Assembly: GCF_003932755.1 (NCBI RefSeq)
Contig: NZ_CP024202.1
Coordinates: 1,612,001-1,676,000, forward strand
Source: Methylomicrobium sp. wino1
GTDB taxonomy: Bacteria > Pseudomonadota > Gammaproteobacteria > Methylococcales > Methylomonadaceae
Direction: 5' to 3'
Length of the DNA stretch: 64,000 nt
Shown: one piece after another, positions 47,348-56,765 of the stretch
How the letters are laid out: each line of letters begins with the position of its first letter
Position numbering within the stretch: the first letter of the stretch is position 1
The notes under the pieces: model-generated
The model's input: only the letters and a program-made list of their open reading frames with translations
Database searches by the model: none
Told to the model about the DNA's origin: nothing
Translations under genes and position numbers: made by a program

Positions 47348-48353
47348 TGGAAATTTGAGCGATTTGTTGTGATGCTTGTTGCCATTGGTTAGAGGCTTGA
47401 AGCATGGTTCTGGTCAATTTGGGTTTGCCTCGCATCGCATCAAGCCGTTGTGCTCTGATTGGATCGCATTCGATCGGTACGCTGTCGAGCACTTGTTCGG
47501 CCGCTTTGGGATTATTGCAAACTAATAGCATGTCGCAACCGGCCTGCTGAGCCAATTCCGCACGTTCGGAAAAATCGCCGGCTATCGCGGCACCTTCCAT
47601 GTTTAGGTCGTCGCTAAATATGGCGCCGTTGAAATAAAGTTCGCGCCGTAAGATGTTTTGCAGCCATTTTTCGGAGAATCCGGCAGGCATGTCGTCGATA
47701 GCAGGGTAGACGACATGCGCGGGCATGACGGCTTCCAAACCTTGTTCGATCAATAATTTGAATGGGACTAAGTCCTTCGCTCGGATTTCGTTTAATTCCC
47801 GTTCGTCGATCGGTAATGCCATATGCGAATCGGCGGCTACCGCGCCGTGTCCAGGGAAATGCTTGCCGGTTGCGGCCATGCCGGCCGATCGCATGCCTTT
47901 GCGAAAGCTGGCCGCCAATTGGGCTGCCAGTTGCGGGTCGGTCGAGAATGATCGGTCACCGATGACTTCACTGATGCCGCAATCGACATCAAGTACGGGG
48001 GCGAAACTAAAATCAATACCGACGGACAGCATCTCTGACGCCATCAGCCAACCAGCCGCTTCGGCGAGCTCGGGCCGTTCACGATAACAGGCGGCCGGAG
48101 GTAAGCGTGTAAAGCCTTGCCTGAATCGTTGTACACGCCCGCCTTCCTGGTCGACGGCAATGAGTATAGGGCCTTTGCGGGCGTTGCGAATGCTGTCGAT
48201 CAAAGCGATAAGCTGCTCAGGGGTTTCGTAATTGCGGGAAAAAAGAATCACCGCGCCGGTGTTAGGGTGACGGATCTTTTCTTGTTCATGAGCAGTTAAA
48301 GTCAAACCTTCAACATCGATCATGATGGGGCCGATTGCGGAATTAGTGGTCAT
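47334..48353 (-). CDS. nagZ: Beta-N-acetylglucosaminidase NagZ
   Basis: Cytoplasmic GH3 enzyme that removes GlcNAc from anhydro-muropeptides during peptidoglycan recycling. The 339-residue product has the hallmark KHFPGHGAVAADSH with the catalytic Asp/His loop, IAVDQEGGRVQRF and the nucleophile segment GAIFSDDLNMEGA. It lacks a signal peptide, as expected. AmgK and MurU, encoded about 3 kb away, act downstream in the same recycling route. Confidence 0.95.
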   Translation of the reverse strand: MTTNSAIGPIMIDVEGLTLTAHEQEKIRHPNTGAVILFSRNYETPEQLIALIDSIRNARKGPILIAVDQEGGRVQRFRQGFTRLPPAACYRERPELAEAAGWLMASEMLSVGIDFSFAPVLDVDCGISEVIGDRSFSTDPQLAAQLAASFRKGMRSAGMAATGKHFPGHGAVAADSHMALPIDERELNEIRAKDLVPFKLLIEQGLEAVMPAHVVYPAIDDMPAGFSEKWLQNILRRELYFNGAIFSDDLNMEGAAIAGDFSERAELAQQAGCDMLLVCNNPKAAEQVLDSVPIECDPIRAQRLDAMRGKPKLTRTMLQASNQWQQASQQIAQISNEYA

Positions 48354-48432
48354 GTTTCCGAGTTAACATTGTTAATTAAGTCATTAAAACTGGCTTATAC
48401 TTAAGAGATTATTGATTGATCGGGAGTTAAGC

Positions 48433-48822
48433 GTGCGTTTTTTATTATTTTTAGGGTTGATTTTTTCCGGTTGGGTTTTGGCCCAGGATGCTGCCGACAA
48501 TGCGCAACCGGCAATAGAATATTTGGAAATGTCGCCTAAGTTTACCGTGAATTTGGACGTACCTCGAAAATATTTAATGATCAATGTGCAATTGATGGTA
48601 GAGGGTAGGGATAATATGGAAAAAATAAAAAAACATTTACCTGCGCTGAGACACGAATTGATTATGTTATATAGTGGTCGCAACGCCAACGAGCTGGGAA
48701 CCAAGGAGCAAAGGGAAGCCTTGCGCCTGGAAAGTGTCGAAGCCGTTAGGAATGCACTCAATAAATATGATAATAGCGACGGCCTTAGAGATGTATTTTT
48801 TTCCGAGTTTTTGGTTAATTAG
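48433..48822 (+). CDS. FliL-like protein not associated with flagellar genes
   Basis: 129-residue exported protein whose C-terminal part resembles the FliL family: YLEMSPKFTVNL, YLMINVQLMVEGRDNMEKIKKHLPALRHEL split by the beta hairpin, then LGTKEQREALRLES and VFFSEFLVN. The start is a GTG at 48433 with GGGAG 6 nt before it, giving a clear signal peptide (FLLFLGLIFSGWVLAQD). No flagellar gene is nearby. Stand-alone FliL homologues of this type occur in many gammaproteobacteria; their function is not known to me. Confidence 0.8.
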   Translation: MRFLLFLGLIFSGWVLAQDAADNAQPAIEYLEMSPKFTVNLDVPRKYLMINVQLMVEGRDNMEKIKKHLPALRHELIMLYSGRNANELGTKEQREALRLESVEAVRNALNKYDNSDGLRDVFFSEFLVN

Positions 48823-48829
48823 TTTAGAG

Positions 48830-49249
48830 CTATCTTGTTAATAGACCGTCGAATGCCGTTTTAATCTTTGGAAGCAGCTCTTCCAATTGGTACTCCGTGT
48901 AAGGAACGGCGTCGAATTTCCCCCAGACCGGGGCCGGCCATGCTTTATCCAAGCGATAGCGTACAATGTGATGGATATGCAGTTGTGGTACCAGATTGCC
49001 GATTGCTGCCACATTCATTTTGTCGGCTTCGAAAAGCCCGGCTAGTCTTTCTGCTAGTTGGCACGACTCCTCTTGTAATAACGAGCGATCAGTAGGCGCC
49101 AATTGATAAATTTCACGGATATCGCCAATTTCAGGTACTAAAATGAACCAAGGGTATTGGCTGTCGTTCATTAGCAGCAGTTGGCATAATTCCAAGCGTC
49201 CGAGCCGGATGCAATCTTTTTGTAGTTGTGGATGTAACTGAAAGGTCAT
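48830..49249 (-). CDS. HIT domain protein
   Basis: 139-residue histidine-triad superfamily member, probably a nucleotidyl hydrolase or transferase. The triad region reads QLHIHHIVRY: the first two histidines are spaced normally and the third sits one residue early compared with HxHxH. This LHxHHxVRY form, I believe, is typical of a proteobacterial subfamily. The FILVPEIGDIREIYQL and AAIGNLVPQLH segments fit the fold. It converges with the FliL-like gene with 7 bp between. Confidence 0.85.
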   Translation of the reverse strand: MTFQLHPQLQKDCIRLGRLELCQLLLMNDSQYPWFILVPEIGDIREIYQLAPTDRSLLQEESCQLAERLAGLFEADKMNVAAIGNLVPQLHIHHIVRYRLDKAWPAPVWGKFDAVPYTEYQLEELLPKIKTAFDGLLTR

Positions 49250-49331
49250 AAGATTAGACTTGAAATAAAAGTATAAAACGATGTATGTTGGCTTGCTATT
49301 CTAACTATAACTATAAGAAAAGGATAAGATT

Positions 49332-50378
49332 ATGTCGGCGCAGTTATTTTCAAGCCAAGAACGGGTAAGCGATGATCGGCTTAAAGTTTCTTTTCGGTTT
49401 ATATTATGCTTATATGCAATTATCCCTATTTGCTTATTAGTGGAATGGTTCGATATTCTACTTTGGCAAGGTAGTTTGCGAGAGATTTTACCGAGCCGTC
49501 CGGAGCATTTCCTGTTATTTCAGTTGTTGTTCGGAACACCGCATATCATTGCCAGCGCGTTGATTTTGACCACTAATCGCGAATACTTCGGGTATTACCG
49601 GCACCGAATCATGATGATGACGTTGGTGCTTGCGGTATTTTTCGGTATCGGCGGTCTATTTATTCCTTATCGCGTATTTTATATTATGGTTGCAGCTTGG
49701 ACGGTCTACCATGTACTTAAGCAGCAGCACGGTATTGCACGAGGCGTTTGTAAGCTTCCGGTATGGCCTTATCGTTTGTTGTTGGGGTTGAGTGTTGCCG
49801 CTGGTTTATTGATTTATCTCGGTATTTTTCTCAAGAATAGCTTGGAACCTGATCAATCTGAGTGGATTAGGCATATCGCCGGTGTCTTAACGTTGGTTTT
49901 GCTATTGGCTACTGTCTTGTGTCAACGCTATGTGAAGACAGGTATTGGTAAGCTTTTTCTTTGGGCTAATACCGTGCTTGTGGTGAGCACATTCTATTTA
50001 TTCGTTCAACAATACTTTTTTCTAGCGATTTTGGTGCCTCGATTGGTGCATGATGCGACGGCCTATACTTTTTATGTGACCCACGATTATAACCGGCATG
50101 GGCGGCAAGCCCGGAGTTTTATCTATCGTTGGGCGCAAGCGTGTAATATACCGGTGCTTTTGGTCTTACCGCTGCTGTCTTTTGGGGCTGCTCTCCTTCT
50201 GCATCAATACGGCGACGCCGCTATCGAGTTTCTTACCGATTTCTTATTCGGCGTGGAAATTCGCAAGGTGGTTAGTTTAGGTGTGATCGGCTATTTAGCG
50301 TTACTTCATTACTATACTGAGGCGTTTACCTGGAAGAACGATTCGCCTTACCGAAAGTTTATTGCTTTTTCAAAATGA
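49332..50378 (+). CDS. Polytopic membrane protein with conserved-looking histidines
   Basis: 348-residue integral membrane protein with about eight or nine hydrophobic helices (for example FILCLYAIIPICLLVEW, MMTLVLAVFFGIGGLFIPY, HIAGVLTLVLLLATVLC). Histidines cluster at or near membrane ends: FGTPHIIAS, VYHVLKQQHGIA, RLVHDATAYTFYVTHDYNRH and LLHYYTEAFTWK. That pattern recalls histidine-ligated di-iron membrane enzymes such as Brp/Blh-type carotenoid oxygenases, but I cannot assign a family. The FliL-like and HIT genes next to it give no clue. Confidence 0.75.
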   Translation: MSAQLFSSQERVSDDRLKVSFRFILCLYAIIPICLLVEWFDILLWQGSLREILPSRPEHFLLFQLLFGTPHIIASALILTTNREYFGYYRHRIMMMTLVLAVFFGIGGLFIPYRVFYIMVAAWTVYHVLKQQHGIARGVCKLPVWPYRLLLGLSVAAGLLIYLGIFLKNSLEPDQSEWIRHIAGVLTLVLLLATVLCQRYVKTGIGKLFLWANTVLVVSTFYLFVQQYFFLAILVPRLVHDATAYTFYVTHDYNRHGRQARSFIYRWAQACNIPVLLVLPLLSFGAALLLHQYGDAAIEFLTDFLFGVEIRKVVSLGVIGYLALLHYYTEAFTWKNDSPYRKFIAFSK

Positions 50379-50684
50379 CGAACTCGGCGAATTCTATTTG
50401 CCAAGAGTATGATTAATCTATAAAAGTATTTTGTCCACGAAACACACAAAAATCACGAAAATATTCAAAAAATTATACTTTCCAAGTTGCTGATCTAGTT
50501 GGGGAATACGTCCATGAGGGCTCTATGCTGATCAGCTAGCGTTAGGTGAGCGACCAACACCCCGGCGCAGCCGAAATTTGAAGTGCGAAAGGTATATGTA
50601 TCCGTATGATTACTTTTGTGTATTTCGTGATTTTCGTGGACTTACTAAAGTTAGTGTCGCCGGTTGACTGATCAAGGAATGAGA
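50379..50684. repeat. 306-bp gap with inverted GTCCACGAAA blocks and a signature motif copy
   Basis: GTCCACGAAA at 50433-50442 and TTTCGTGGAC at 50632-50641 face each other, each next to shuffled CACAAAA and ATCACGAAA modules. Between them is the dispersed motif copy 5 (50569-50597, CCGAAATTTGAAGTGCGAAA then GGTATA). No gene is seen. Confidence 0.65.
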
Positions 50685-50894
50685 CTAATCTTTCAGCGTA
50701 AAACCGACTTTAATAGTGACTTGCCAGTGCGCCACTTTGCCTTGGTCGATATGGCCGCGGGTTTCGACGACTTCCAGCCAGCGCAGATCGTGCAACGTTT
50801 TAGCCGCTTTTGCGACGGCCTTTTCGATGGCGTCTTGAATACTGACCGATGATGAGCCGGTCAATTCGATTTTTTTGTAAATATGGTCAGACAT
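50685..50894 (-). CDS. Dodecin family flavin-binding protein
   Basis: 69-residue protein of the dodecin family, which assembles into hollow dodecamers binding flavins or their breakdown products. Typical features are the start [22 protein letters not shown], then [24 protein letters not shown] and a final [12 protein letters not shown] strand. Its ATG overlaps the end of murU by 8 nt, so it belongs to the amgK-murU transcript. Confidence 0.92.
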   Translation of the reverse strand: MSDHIYKKIELTGSSSVSIQDAIEKAVAKAAKTLHDLRWLEVVETRGHIDQGKVAHWQVTIKVGFTLKD

Positions 50895-51567
50895 GGTGTG
50901 TTCCTCGCTGTTGATAAAGGTGGTCTAATTCTTTTAGCCTTTGCGGCGTTCCGATATCCATCCAGAAACCGTTATATCTTTCACCCGACACCCTGTTTAG
51001 ACGCATGGCTTCGCGTAAAATCGGCGCCAGTTTGAGGATGCCTTGTCGGTTCTCGGCAAATAGAGTCGGATGATAAAGCCCAATACCGCTGAACGTATAT
51101 TTTTCGGCGGCATGATCGCATAACAGATCGCCGTTAAATCCGAAATCGCCTGAGGGGTGATGTTCGGGGTTGTTGACTAAAACCAAATGCGCAAGATCGA
51201 TTTCGCGTTGTTTGAGTGTTTTAAATGGAAAATTCGTTGCGATATCTCCGTTTACGACTAGAAAGGGTTTATCGTCCAGCAAAGGCAAGGCACGGATAAT
51301 TCCTCCGGCTGTTTCCTGCGGTGTATCGCCCTCGTCCGAATAAGCGATGCTCACGCCGAAACGGCGGCCATCGCCCAGGTAGTCGATAATTTTGCTTCCC
51401 AAGTGCGCCACATTGATTACAATATCGCTAAAACCCGCATCACGCAAATTCTCCAGCAAATGCACGATAAGCGGTTTAGCGCCTACCATCAATAAAGGCT
51501 TGGGCTCTCGGTCGGTTAAAGGGCGCATTCTTTCGCCGCGGCCCGCGGCCAGAATCATCGCTTTCAT
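50887..51567 (-). CDS. murU: N-acetylmuramate alpha-1-phosphate uridylyltransferase MurU
   Basis: Converts MurNAc-1-phosphate and UTP to UDP-MurNAc, bypassing de novo (fosfomycin-sensitive) synthesis. The 226-residue nucleotidyltransferase begins [19 protein letters not shown] with [12 protein letters not shown], the typical activated-sugar pattern; [14 protein letters not shown] and [11 protein letters not shown] follow. It overlaps amgK by 4 nt (ATGA). The pairing with amgK makes MurU far more likely than a generic mannose-1-phosphate guanylyltransferase. Confidence 0.93.
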   Translation of the reverse strand: MKAMILAAGRGERMRPLTDREPKPLLMVGAKPLIVHLLENLRDAGFSDIVINVAHLGSKIIDYLGDGRRFGVSIAYSDEGDTPQETAGGIIRALPLLDDKPFLVVNGDIATNFPFKTLKQREIDLAHLVLVNNPEHHPSGDFGFNGDLLCDHAAEKYTFSGIGLYHPTLFAENRQGILKLAPILREAMRLNRVSGERYNGFWMDIGTPQRLKELDHLYQQRGTHHV

Positions 51568-52559
51568 GTTTTTCTCCTGAAAGCCGGCAGAATTTGCCGG
51601 TTTAGAAAGCCTGCAAATTCCGATAGCTCGGGATAGTGGTTGCTGGTTTCGATAACATAATTTATTGTTCGAGGGATATCATTAAGATAAGCGGACTTTC
51701 CGTCTCGTAAGTGTAATCTCGCGAAAATACCGATAGCTTTTAAGTGACGCTGTAAACCCATTAGGTCGAACCAGCGTTTGAATTGCGCTTGACTGCAGTC
51801 GATCGTTCCATGTTGAAGAAGGCGCTGAAAATAACCGTTTCTCCAATGATCGATTTGCGCTTTCGGCCAACTGATATAGCAATCTTTCAGCAATGATACT
51901 AAATCGTAGGTGATCGGCCCTATTACCGCATCCTGGAAATCGATTATTCCAGGTTTGTCGTCGCCAAGGTCCATCAGGTTGCGTGAATGATAGTCTCTAT
52001 GCACGAAGGTTAAAGGTTGTTCCAAGGCCGAAGTAATCAGTATTTCATTGACTTCGGTTCTGAGCGGTTCGGGAATGGGGGTGTTCAGGAAGTGCGAAGT
52101 AAACCATTCCTCGAAAATGCCTAGTTCCCGAGTTAGCAGCGGTCGATCGTAATGAGGTATTTCGAAGTTGTCGAGAACAATGCATGTTTGTTGTTGAAAC
52201 AAACTGTCGAGGGCATATTGATACAGGCGGTCCGCGTTCGATGGCTTAAGACAGTCCAAGTAGCTGGTTTTACCGAAGTCTTCGAGTAATAAAAAGCCGT
52301 GTGCGAGGTTCGATTGAAAAATTGTCGGCACATGGATACCGGGAACGGACAAAAGCTTCGCAACCTTGATAAACGCCTCGATATTTTCTTTGTCGGGTGG
52401 CGCGTCCATGACAATGTAAGTCGTCCCTTGTGAGTCTATTCTGAAATAGCGACGAAAACTGGCATCACTCGATGCCGGTTCAAATCGGTCAATGGCTAGC
52501 GATAGATCGTTCGATAGCCAATCGAGCATTAAAGCGGCTCGAGGGTCTTCGTTGGTCAT
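51564..52559 (-). CDS. amgK: Anomeric MurNAc/GlcNAc kinase AmgK
   Basis: Phosphorylates recycled MurNAc (and GlcNAc) at the anomeric carbon in the cytoplasm. The 331-residue product is of the aminoglycoside-phosphotransferase fold, with SDASFRRYFRI for the nucleotide loop, the catalytic FVHRDYHSRNLMDLG and the metal-binding IIDFQDAVIGP. It is first in amgK-murU-dodecin and is divergent from lptD, as in pseudomonads. Confidence 0.94.
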   Translation of the reverse strand: MTNEDPRAALMLDWLSNDLSLAIDRFEPASSDASFRRYFRIDSQGTTYIVMDAPPDKENIEAFIKVAKLLSVPGIHVPTIFQSNLAHGFLLLEDFGKTSYLDCLKPSNADRLYQYALDSLFQQQTCIVLDNFEIPHYDRPLLTRELGIFEEWFTSHFLNTPIPEPLRTEVNEILITSALEQPLTFVHRDYHSRNLMDLGDDKPGIIDFQDAVIGPITYDLVSLLKDCYISWPKAQIDHWRNGYFQRLLQHGTIDCSQAQFKRWFDLMGLQRHLKAIGIFARLHLRDGKSAYLNDIPRTINYVIETSNHYPELSEFAGFLNRQILPAFRRKT

Positions 52560-52672
52560 AATGGGATGAGATTCTTTAAGTTATATTGCTGGAGTAAATT
52601 AAGGTAGAATGTCTGTTCGGCATTTTATTCTATTTAAGCCTAATCAAGCCATACTTACTCCCATACTTACCT

Positions 52673-55369
52673 ATGCACTGCCGCATCATTTTATTGTTTT
52701 TCTTATTGGTTAGCTCGACTTGTTCTCAGGCGAATGATCCGGCGTGGGATTGTGAGCAAAACGGCAGCGGAGAATGGGTTTGCGGAGCCGATATGCCGAT
52801 TGCCGAAAGCTCGAAGCCTGTTACGGTTTCGGAAAGCACTGAGGCAGCGGACAGTTCTGTTGTTACGCAAAAAAACGTTCCTAGTCCCGATAAGGTTGCG
52901 AAGAATCCTCAGGAAGCGAATGAACAAAATCAGCCGCCGCAAGAGATTATTCAGTTAGAGCCGCCGCGCAAAATCGCAAGAGCCCCTGGATGGGAATGCG
53001 CCGCCGGAGAAGGAGATGAAACCTGGAATTGCAGTCTGACCGGTACCGATCCGAAAGGTAAGCCACGTGTGATGCCGGATGAGAGGCGTAGGTTCAGTTT
53101 GTTGTCGCCTGCTTTCGATCATGAGCAGGAACTGAATTTTGATATTATGCATTCGCAATTGCCTTACGATCCTTGGGAAAATTGCACGACATCATTAGGC
53201 GCCCCGCCCGGATTTTTATCGACTAAAGATCTACGGGACGAGACGCCGATGGATATTCGGGCCGATTATTCAGAAATTTTCGATAATGAAATTACCGGTT
53301 TTTTTGGTAATGTCGATATTGTTCGGGCCGATCAGCGTATGGCCGCGGATACTATGCATTACGATACCGTATCGCAAACTCTCGATGCGCAAGGACACGT
53401 TTATTACAGCGAAGACGCGCTGTCTTTGTACAGCGATACGATGATGTTGAAACTGGCAAGCGATGAAGCCCGGTTGCGTAATACTTTATTTATTTCGCCG
53501 ACGACGCCGCTGAGAGGCAGCGCACGAACCGTTTACCGGGATAGCAAGGTTTTGTCTCGTTATAATGAAGTCGCCTTCACGAGCTGTAAGCCCGGCAATA
53601 CCGATTGGGTTTTACATGCATCGGACTTAAAGTTGAACAAGGAAAGCGGCGAAGGTTCGGCTAAACATGCTTGGCTCGAGTTTAAAGGTGTTCCGATTAT
53701 TTATACGCCTTATATCAGTTTTCCACTCGATGATCGCCGCAAGTCCGGGTTTTTAGCGCCGAATTTATCCGTCAATGATAGAAACGGCTACGATATCGCG
53801 CTGCCTTATTATTGGAATATCGCACCTAATTACGACTTGACCTTTCGTCCTAGATACATGACAAATAGAGGAATGCAGTGGGGCGGCGACTTTAGGCATT
53901 TGTCCGAAATGACTAATAGCCGCTTACAATTTGAAGTGTTGCCGGATGATCAAATACGTAATAAAACGCGATATCTTGCCGGTATTCAAAATACCACGAC
54001 ATTTTTGCCGAATTTGATTTCGACGATCGATGCAAATTATGTCTCCGACGACGATTATTTCGACGATATGGGCAACAGTATTACGATTAACGATACCCGT
54101 TTTTTAAGAAGTCATGCCGACATTCGTTACAGCATGCCGGGCGTATCGTTCTTTTCGCAGATCGAAAACTATCAGACGACGGATAAAACCATTCCTAAAG
54201 AGGATCAACCCTATCGCCGGCTGCCCCAAGCGAGGTTGGATTTAAATCATTCATTCGACTTTATGCCAGTTGATGTCTCCATGGGGTCGGAGTATGTCTA
54301 TTTTCAACAAGACCAGCGCGTTAGCGGTCAGCGCTTCAACATCGAGCCGGCTGTCGCTGTTCCGCTAGAAGTGGCAGGTGTTTATTTAACGCCAAAATTG
54401 TCGCTTAAACACACTCAATATATGCTGGAAAATCAGGAGGCAGGCAAGCCCGATAGTATTACTCGTACCTTGCCGATATTTTCGGCCGATACCGGGTTTA
54501 CGCTGGAACGAGAATTCGGCGCAGGCGAATCGTCTTATGTTCACACGATTGAGCCGCGTTTGTTTTATCTCTATATTCCCTATAAAGATCAGAGCGATAT
54601 TCCGTTGTTCGATACCGGAGAATACGATTATAACTTCTATAGTCTATTCCGGGAAAACCGTTTCAGCGGCTCCGACAGGGTCCAGGATGCCAATCAAGTG
54701 ACGACGGCTTTGACTAATCGAATCATCGATCCGCGAACGGGTCGCGAAAACATGAGGCTTACAATCGGCGAAATTTTTTATTTTCGAGATCGTTTGGTGC
54801 AACTTGATGACCCAAGAGGAAATGTAGATAGTTTCGGCAATCCGCGTTTAGTAAATCAACAATCCTCGACCAATAGTTTTGCTAATTTGATTGCCGAATT
54901 CAGTGCGCAATTGACCGAGCATTTGTTGTTGAGGACAGCCGGACAGTGGGATCATGCGCAAAACGACCTAACCCGCGGCGAAGTGGCGTTGCGGTATACG
55001 AACAGGCCCGAGCAGTTGGTTAATTTAGGGTATCGTTTTCGCCAGGATTTAACGGAAGTGGCGGACTTCTCTTTTCGCTGGCCGATCTATAATAATTGGT
55101 ATGCGGTTGGGCGATGGCAGTATTCAATGTTGTTTGATAGAACAGTGGAAAGCTTCGCCGGTTTTGAAAAAGAAAGTTGCTGCTGGCGTTTTAGAATCAT
55201 TGGGCGGCGTTATATTAATAGTATTAATGTGTTTGCCGGTCAAGAGTACACCGGTGAAGCGCAAACCGGCGTATTTGTTCAGTTGGAATTGAAAGGCTTA
55301 ACGGCATTCGGCGACCGCTTGGATGAATTTTTCGAACGAAATATCTACGGCTATGTCAGACCGCAATAA
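52673..55369 (+). CDS. lptD: LPS-assembly protein LptD
   Basis: Outer-membrane barrel that, with LptE, inserts lipopolysaccharide into the outer leaflet. The 898-residue product has a signal peptide (IILLFFLLVSSTCSQA), an OstA/LptA-like jellyroll (residues about 195-320) and a large beta-barrel domain. The adjacent cysteines Cys836-Cys837 (ESCCWRF), needed for the interdomain disulfides in E. coli, are present. The N-terminal region is unusual: two tryptophan-flanked Cys pairs (Cys27/Cys37 and Cys109/Cys120) in similar contexts, plus Cys171, are available as partners. surA follows 18 bp later. Confidence 0.96.
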   Translation: MHCRIILLFFLLVSSTCSQANDPAWDCEQNGSGEWVCGADMPIAESSKPVTVSESTEAADSSVVTQKNVPSPDKVAKNPQEANEQNQPPQEIIQLEPPRKIARAPGWECAAGEGDETWNCSLTGTDPKGKPRVMPDERRRFSLLSPAFDHEQELNFDIMHSQLPYDPWENCTTSLGAPPGFLSTKDLRDETPMDIRADYSEIFDNEITGFFGNVDIVRADQRMAADTMHYDTVSQTLDAQGHVYYSEDALSLYSDTMMLKLASDEARLRNTLFISPTTPLRGSARTVYRDSKVLSRYNEVAFTSCKPGNTDWVLHASDLKLNKESGEGSAKHAWLEFKGVPIIYTPYISFPLDDRRKSGFLAPNLSVNDRNGYDIALPYYWNIAPNYDLTFRPRYMTNRGMQWGGDFRHLSEMTNSRLQFEVLPDDQIRNKTRYLAGIQNTTTFLPNLISTIDANYVSDDDYFDDMGNSITINDTRFLRSHADIRYSMPGVSFFSQIENYQTTDKTIPKEDQPYRRLPQARLDLNHSFDFMPVDVSMGSEYVYFQQDQRVSGQRFNIEPAVAVPLEVAGVYLTPKLSLKHTQYMLENQEAGKPDSITRTLPIFSADTGFTLEREFGAGESSYVHTIEPRLFYLYIPYKDQSDIPLFDTGEYDYNFYSLFRENRFSGSDRVQDANQVTTALTNRIIDPRTGRENMRLTIGEIFYFRDRLVQLDDPRGNVDSFGNPRLVNQQSSTNSFANLIAEFSAQLTEHLLLRTAGQWDHAQNDLTRGEVALRYTNRPEQLVNLGYRFRQDLTEVADFSFRWPIYNNWYAVGRWQYSMLFDRTVESFAGFEKESCCWRFRIIGRRYINSINVFAGQEYTGEAQTGVFVQLELKGLTAFGDRLDEFFERNIYGYVRPQ

Positions 55370-55387
55370 ATTGACTGATTGTTTACT

Positions 55388-56677
55388 ATGAAAAAGCATT
55401 TTATCAGCGGCGTTTTGATCGCATTAATAAGTATTTCCGTCCCGGTTTTTTCGCAGACACTGGATCGTATCGTTGCAATTGTCGAAGATGATGTGATTCT
55501 CGATGGCGAGTTGCAAGCGGAAGTCGATGTTATCGCGCAACGCATCAAAGCCAGTAACGCGGTAGTGCCGCCGTCGTATATTTTGCGCAAGCAAGTGCTT
55601 GAAAAATTGATTATCGAAAAGCTGCAGCGGCAGCTGGCGGAAAGGTCCGGCATCGCCTTGAATGATGAAATGTTGGCCAGTGCTGCGGCAGACATCGCGC
55701 GAAGAAATAATATGACGCCGGCAGAATTTCGTGTCGAACTGGAAAAACAGTCGATTTCTTATCGCAGTTTTTTGGAAAACCTGCGTAACGAAGTCATCAT
55801 CAATCAGTTGCGGGGCAGGGAAATCGGCAGTCGCGTTAATGTTAGCGACCGGGAAGTCGAGCATTTTCTCGAAACCGAAAGTAAACTCGGCGGCGAAGCC
55901 ACTCAATACCATTTAGGGCATATTCTGGTGGCGATTCCGGAAGGTGCTTCGTCGTCAGTGATACAGAAAGCCAAACAAAAAGCTGAGGAAATTATTCAGG
56001 ATTTACGGGACGGGCGGGATTTCGTGCAGGTGGCGATGAGTCGATCCGATAGCAGCGAAGCCTTGACCGGAGGCGATTTAGGTTGGCGCTCGATTAATCA
56101 GGTGCCCACTTTATTTGTCGATGAGGTCGGTGAGCTGAAGCAGGGCGATGTTTCGGACCCGATTCGAAGTCCCAGCGGTTTCCATGTCATAAAAATGCTA
56201 GAGCTCAAAGGCGGCGATCAGCAACATATCGTGACTAAAACGCATGTTCGTCACATATTGATCAAAATCAATGAACTGATTAACGACGACGAAGCGAAAA
56301 AAAGACTGAATAACTTAAAACGTAGAATTGCCGATGGCGATAGTTTCGATGCACTGGCCAGAGCGCATTCCGATGACAAAGGGTCCGCGCTTAATGGAGG
56401 AAGTTTGGATTGGGTGGCGCCCGGTGCGTTGGTTCCCGAGTTCGAAAAGGCGATGAATGCATTGGCGATCGACGAGATTAGTAAACCGGTTCAAACGCAA
56501 TTCGGTTGGCATCTGATACAGGTGCTCGGTAGAAAGCAGCAAGACGATAGTGAGGACTACAAAAAGGAGCAAGTAAGAGAAGCGATTCGTAAACGTAAAA
56601 TCGAAGAAGAAACCGAGTTATGGCTGCGGCGTTTGCGCGATGAAGCTTATGTCGAGGTTTTTCATGATAGGCTTTGA
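55388..56677 (+). CDS. surA: Periplasmic chaperone and peptidyl-prolyl isomerase SurA
   Basis: Chaperone for outer-membrane proteins, including LptD. The 429-residue product has a signal peptide (FISGVLIALISISVPVFSQ), the N-terminal chaperone domain (LDRIVAIVEDDVILDGEL) and two parvulin domains (AEEIIQDLRDGRDFVQVAM with GGDLGWR; RIADGDSFDALARAHSDD with GGSLDWV). I start at the ATG 55388 (MKKHF), three codons after an alternative. In E. coli surA is followed by pdxA and rsmA; here an RNA-binding-domain gene comes next. Confidence 0.96.
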   Translation: MKKHFISGVLIALISISVPVFSQTLDRIVAIVEDDVILDGELQAEVDVIAQRIKASNAVVPPSYILRKQVLEKLIIEKLQRQLAERSGIALNDEMLASAAADIARRNNMTPAEFRVELEKQSISYRSFLENLRNEVIINQLRGREIGSRVNVSDREVEHFLETESKLGGEATQYHLGHILVAIPEGASSSVIQKAKQKAEEIIQDLRDGRDFVQVAMSRSDSSEALTGGDLGWRSINQVPTLFVDEVGELKQGDVSDPIRSPSGFHVIKMLELKGGDQQHIVTKTHVRHILIKINELINDDEAKKRLNNLKRRIADGDSFDALARAHSDDKGSALNGGSLDWVAPGALVPEFEKAMNALAIDEISKPVQTQFGWHLIQVLGRKQQDDSEDYKKEQVREAIRKRKIEEETELWLRRLRDEAYVEVFHDRL

Positions 56678-56765
56678 GTCGATGCGGTTTGCTAAGCGTC
56701 AAATGTTAAATTCACGGCGCTTGATGATTTAGCACGATAATCGCACGTTCAGTATCGAGACTTCA

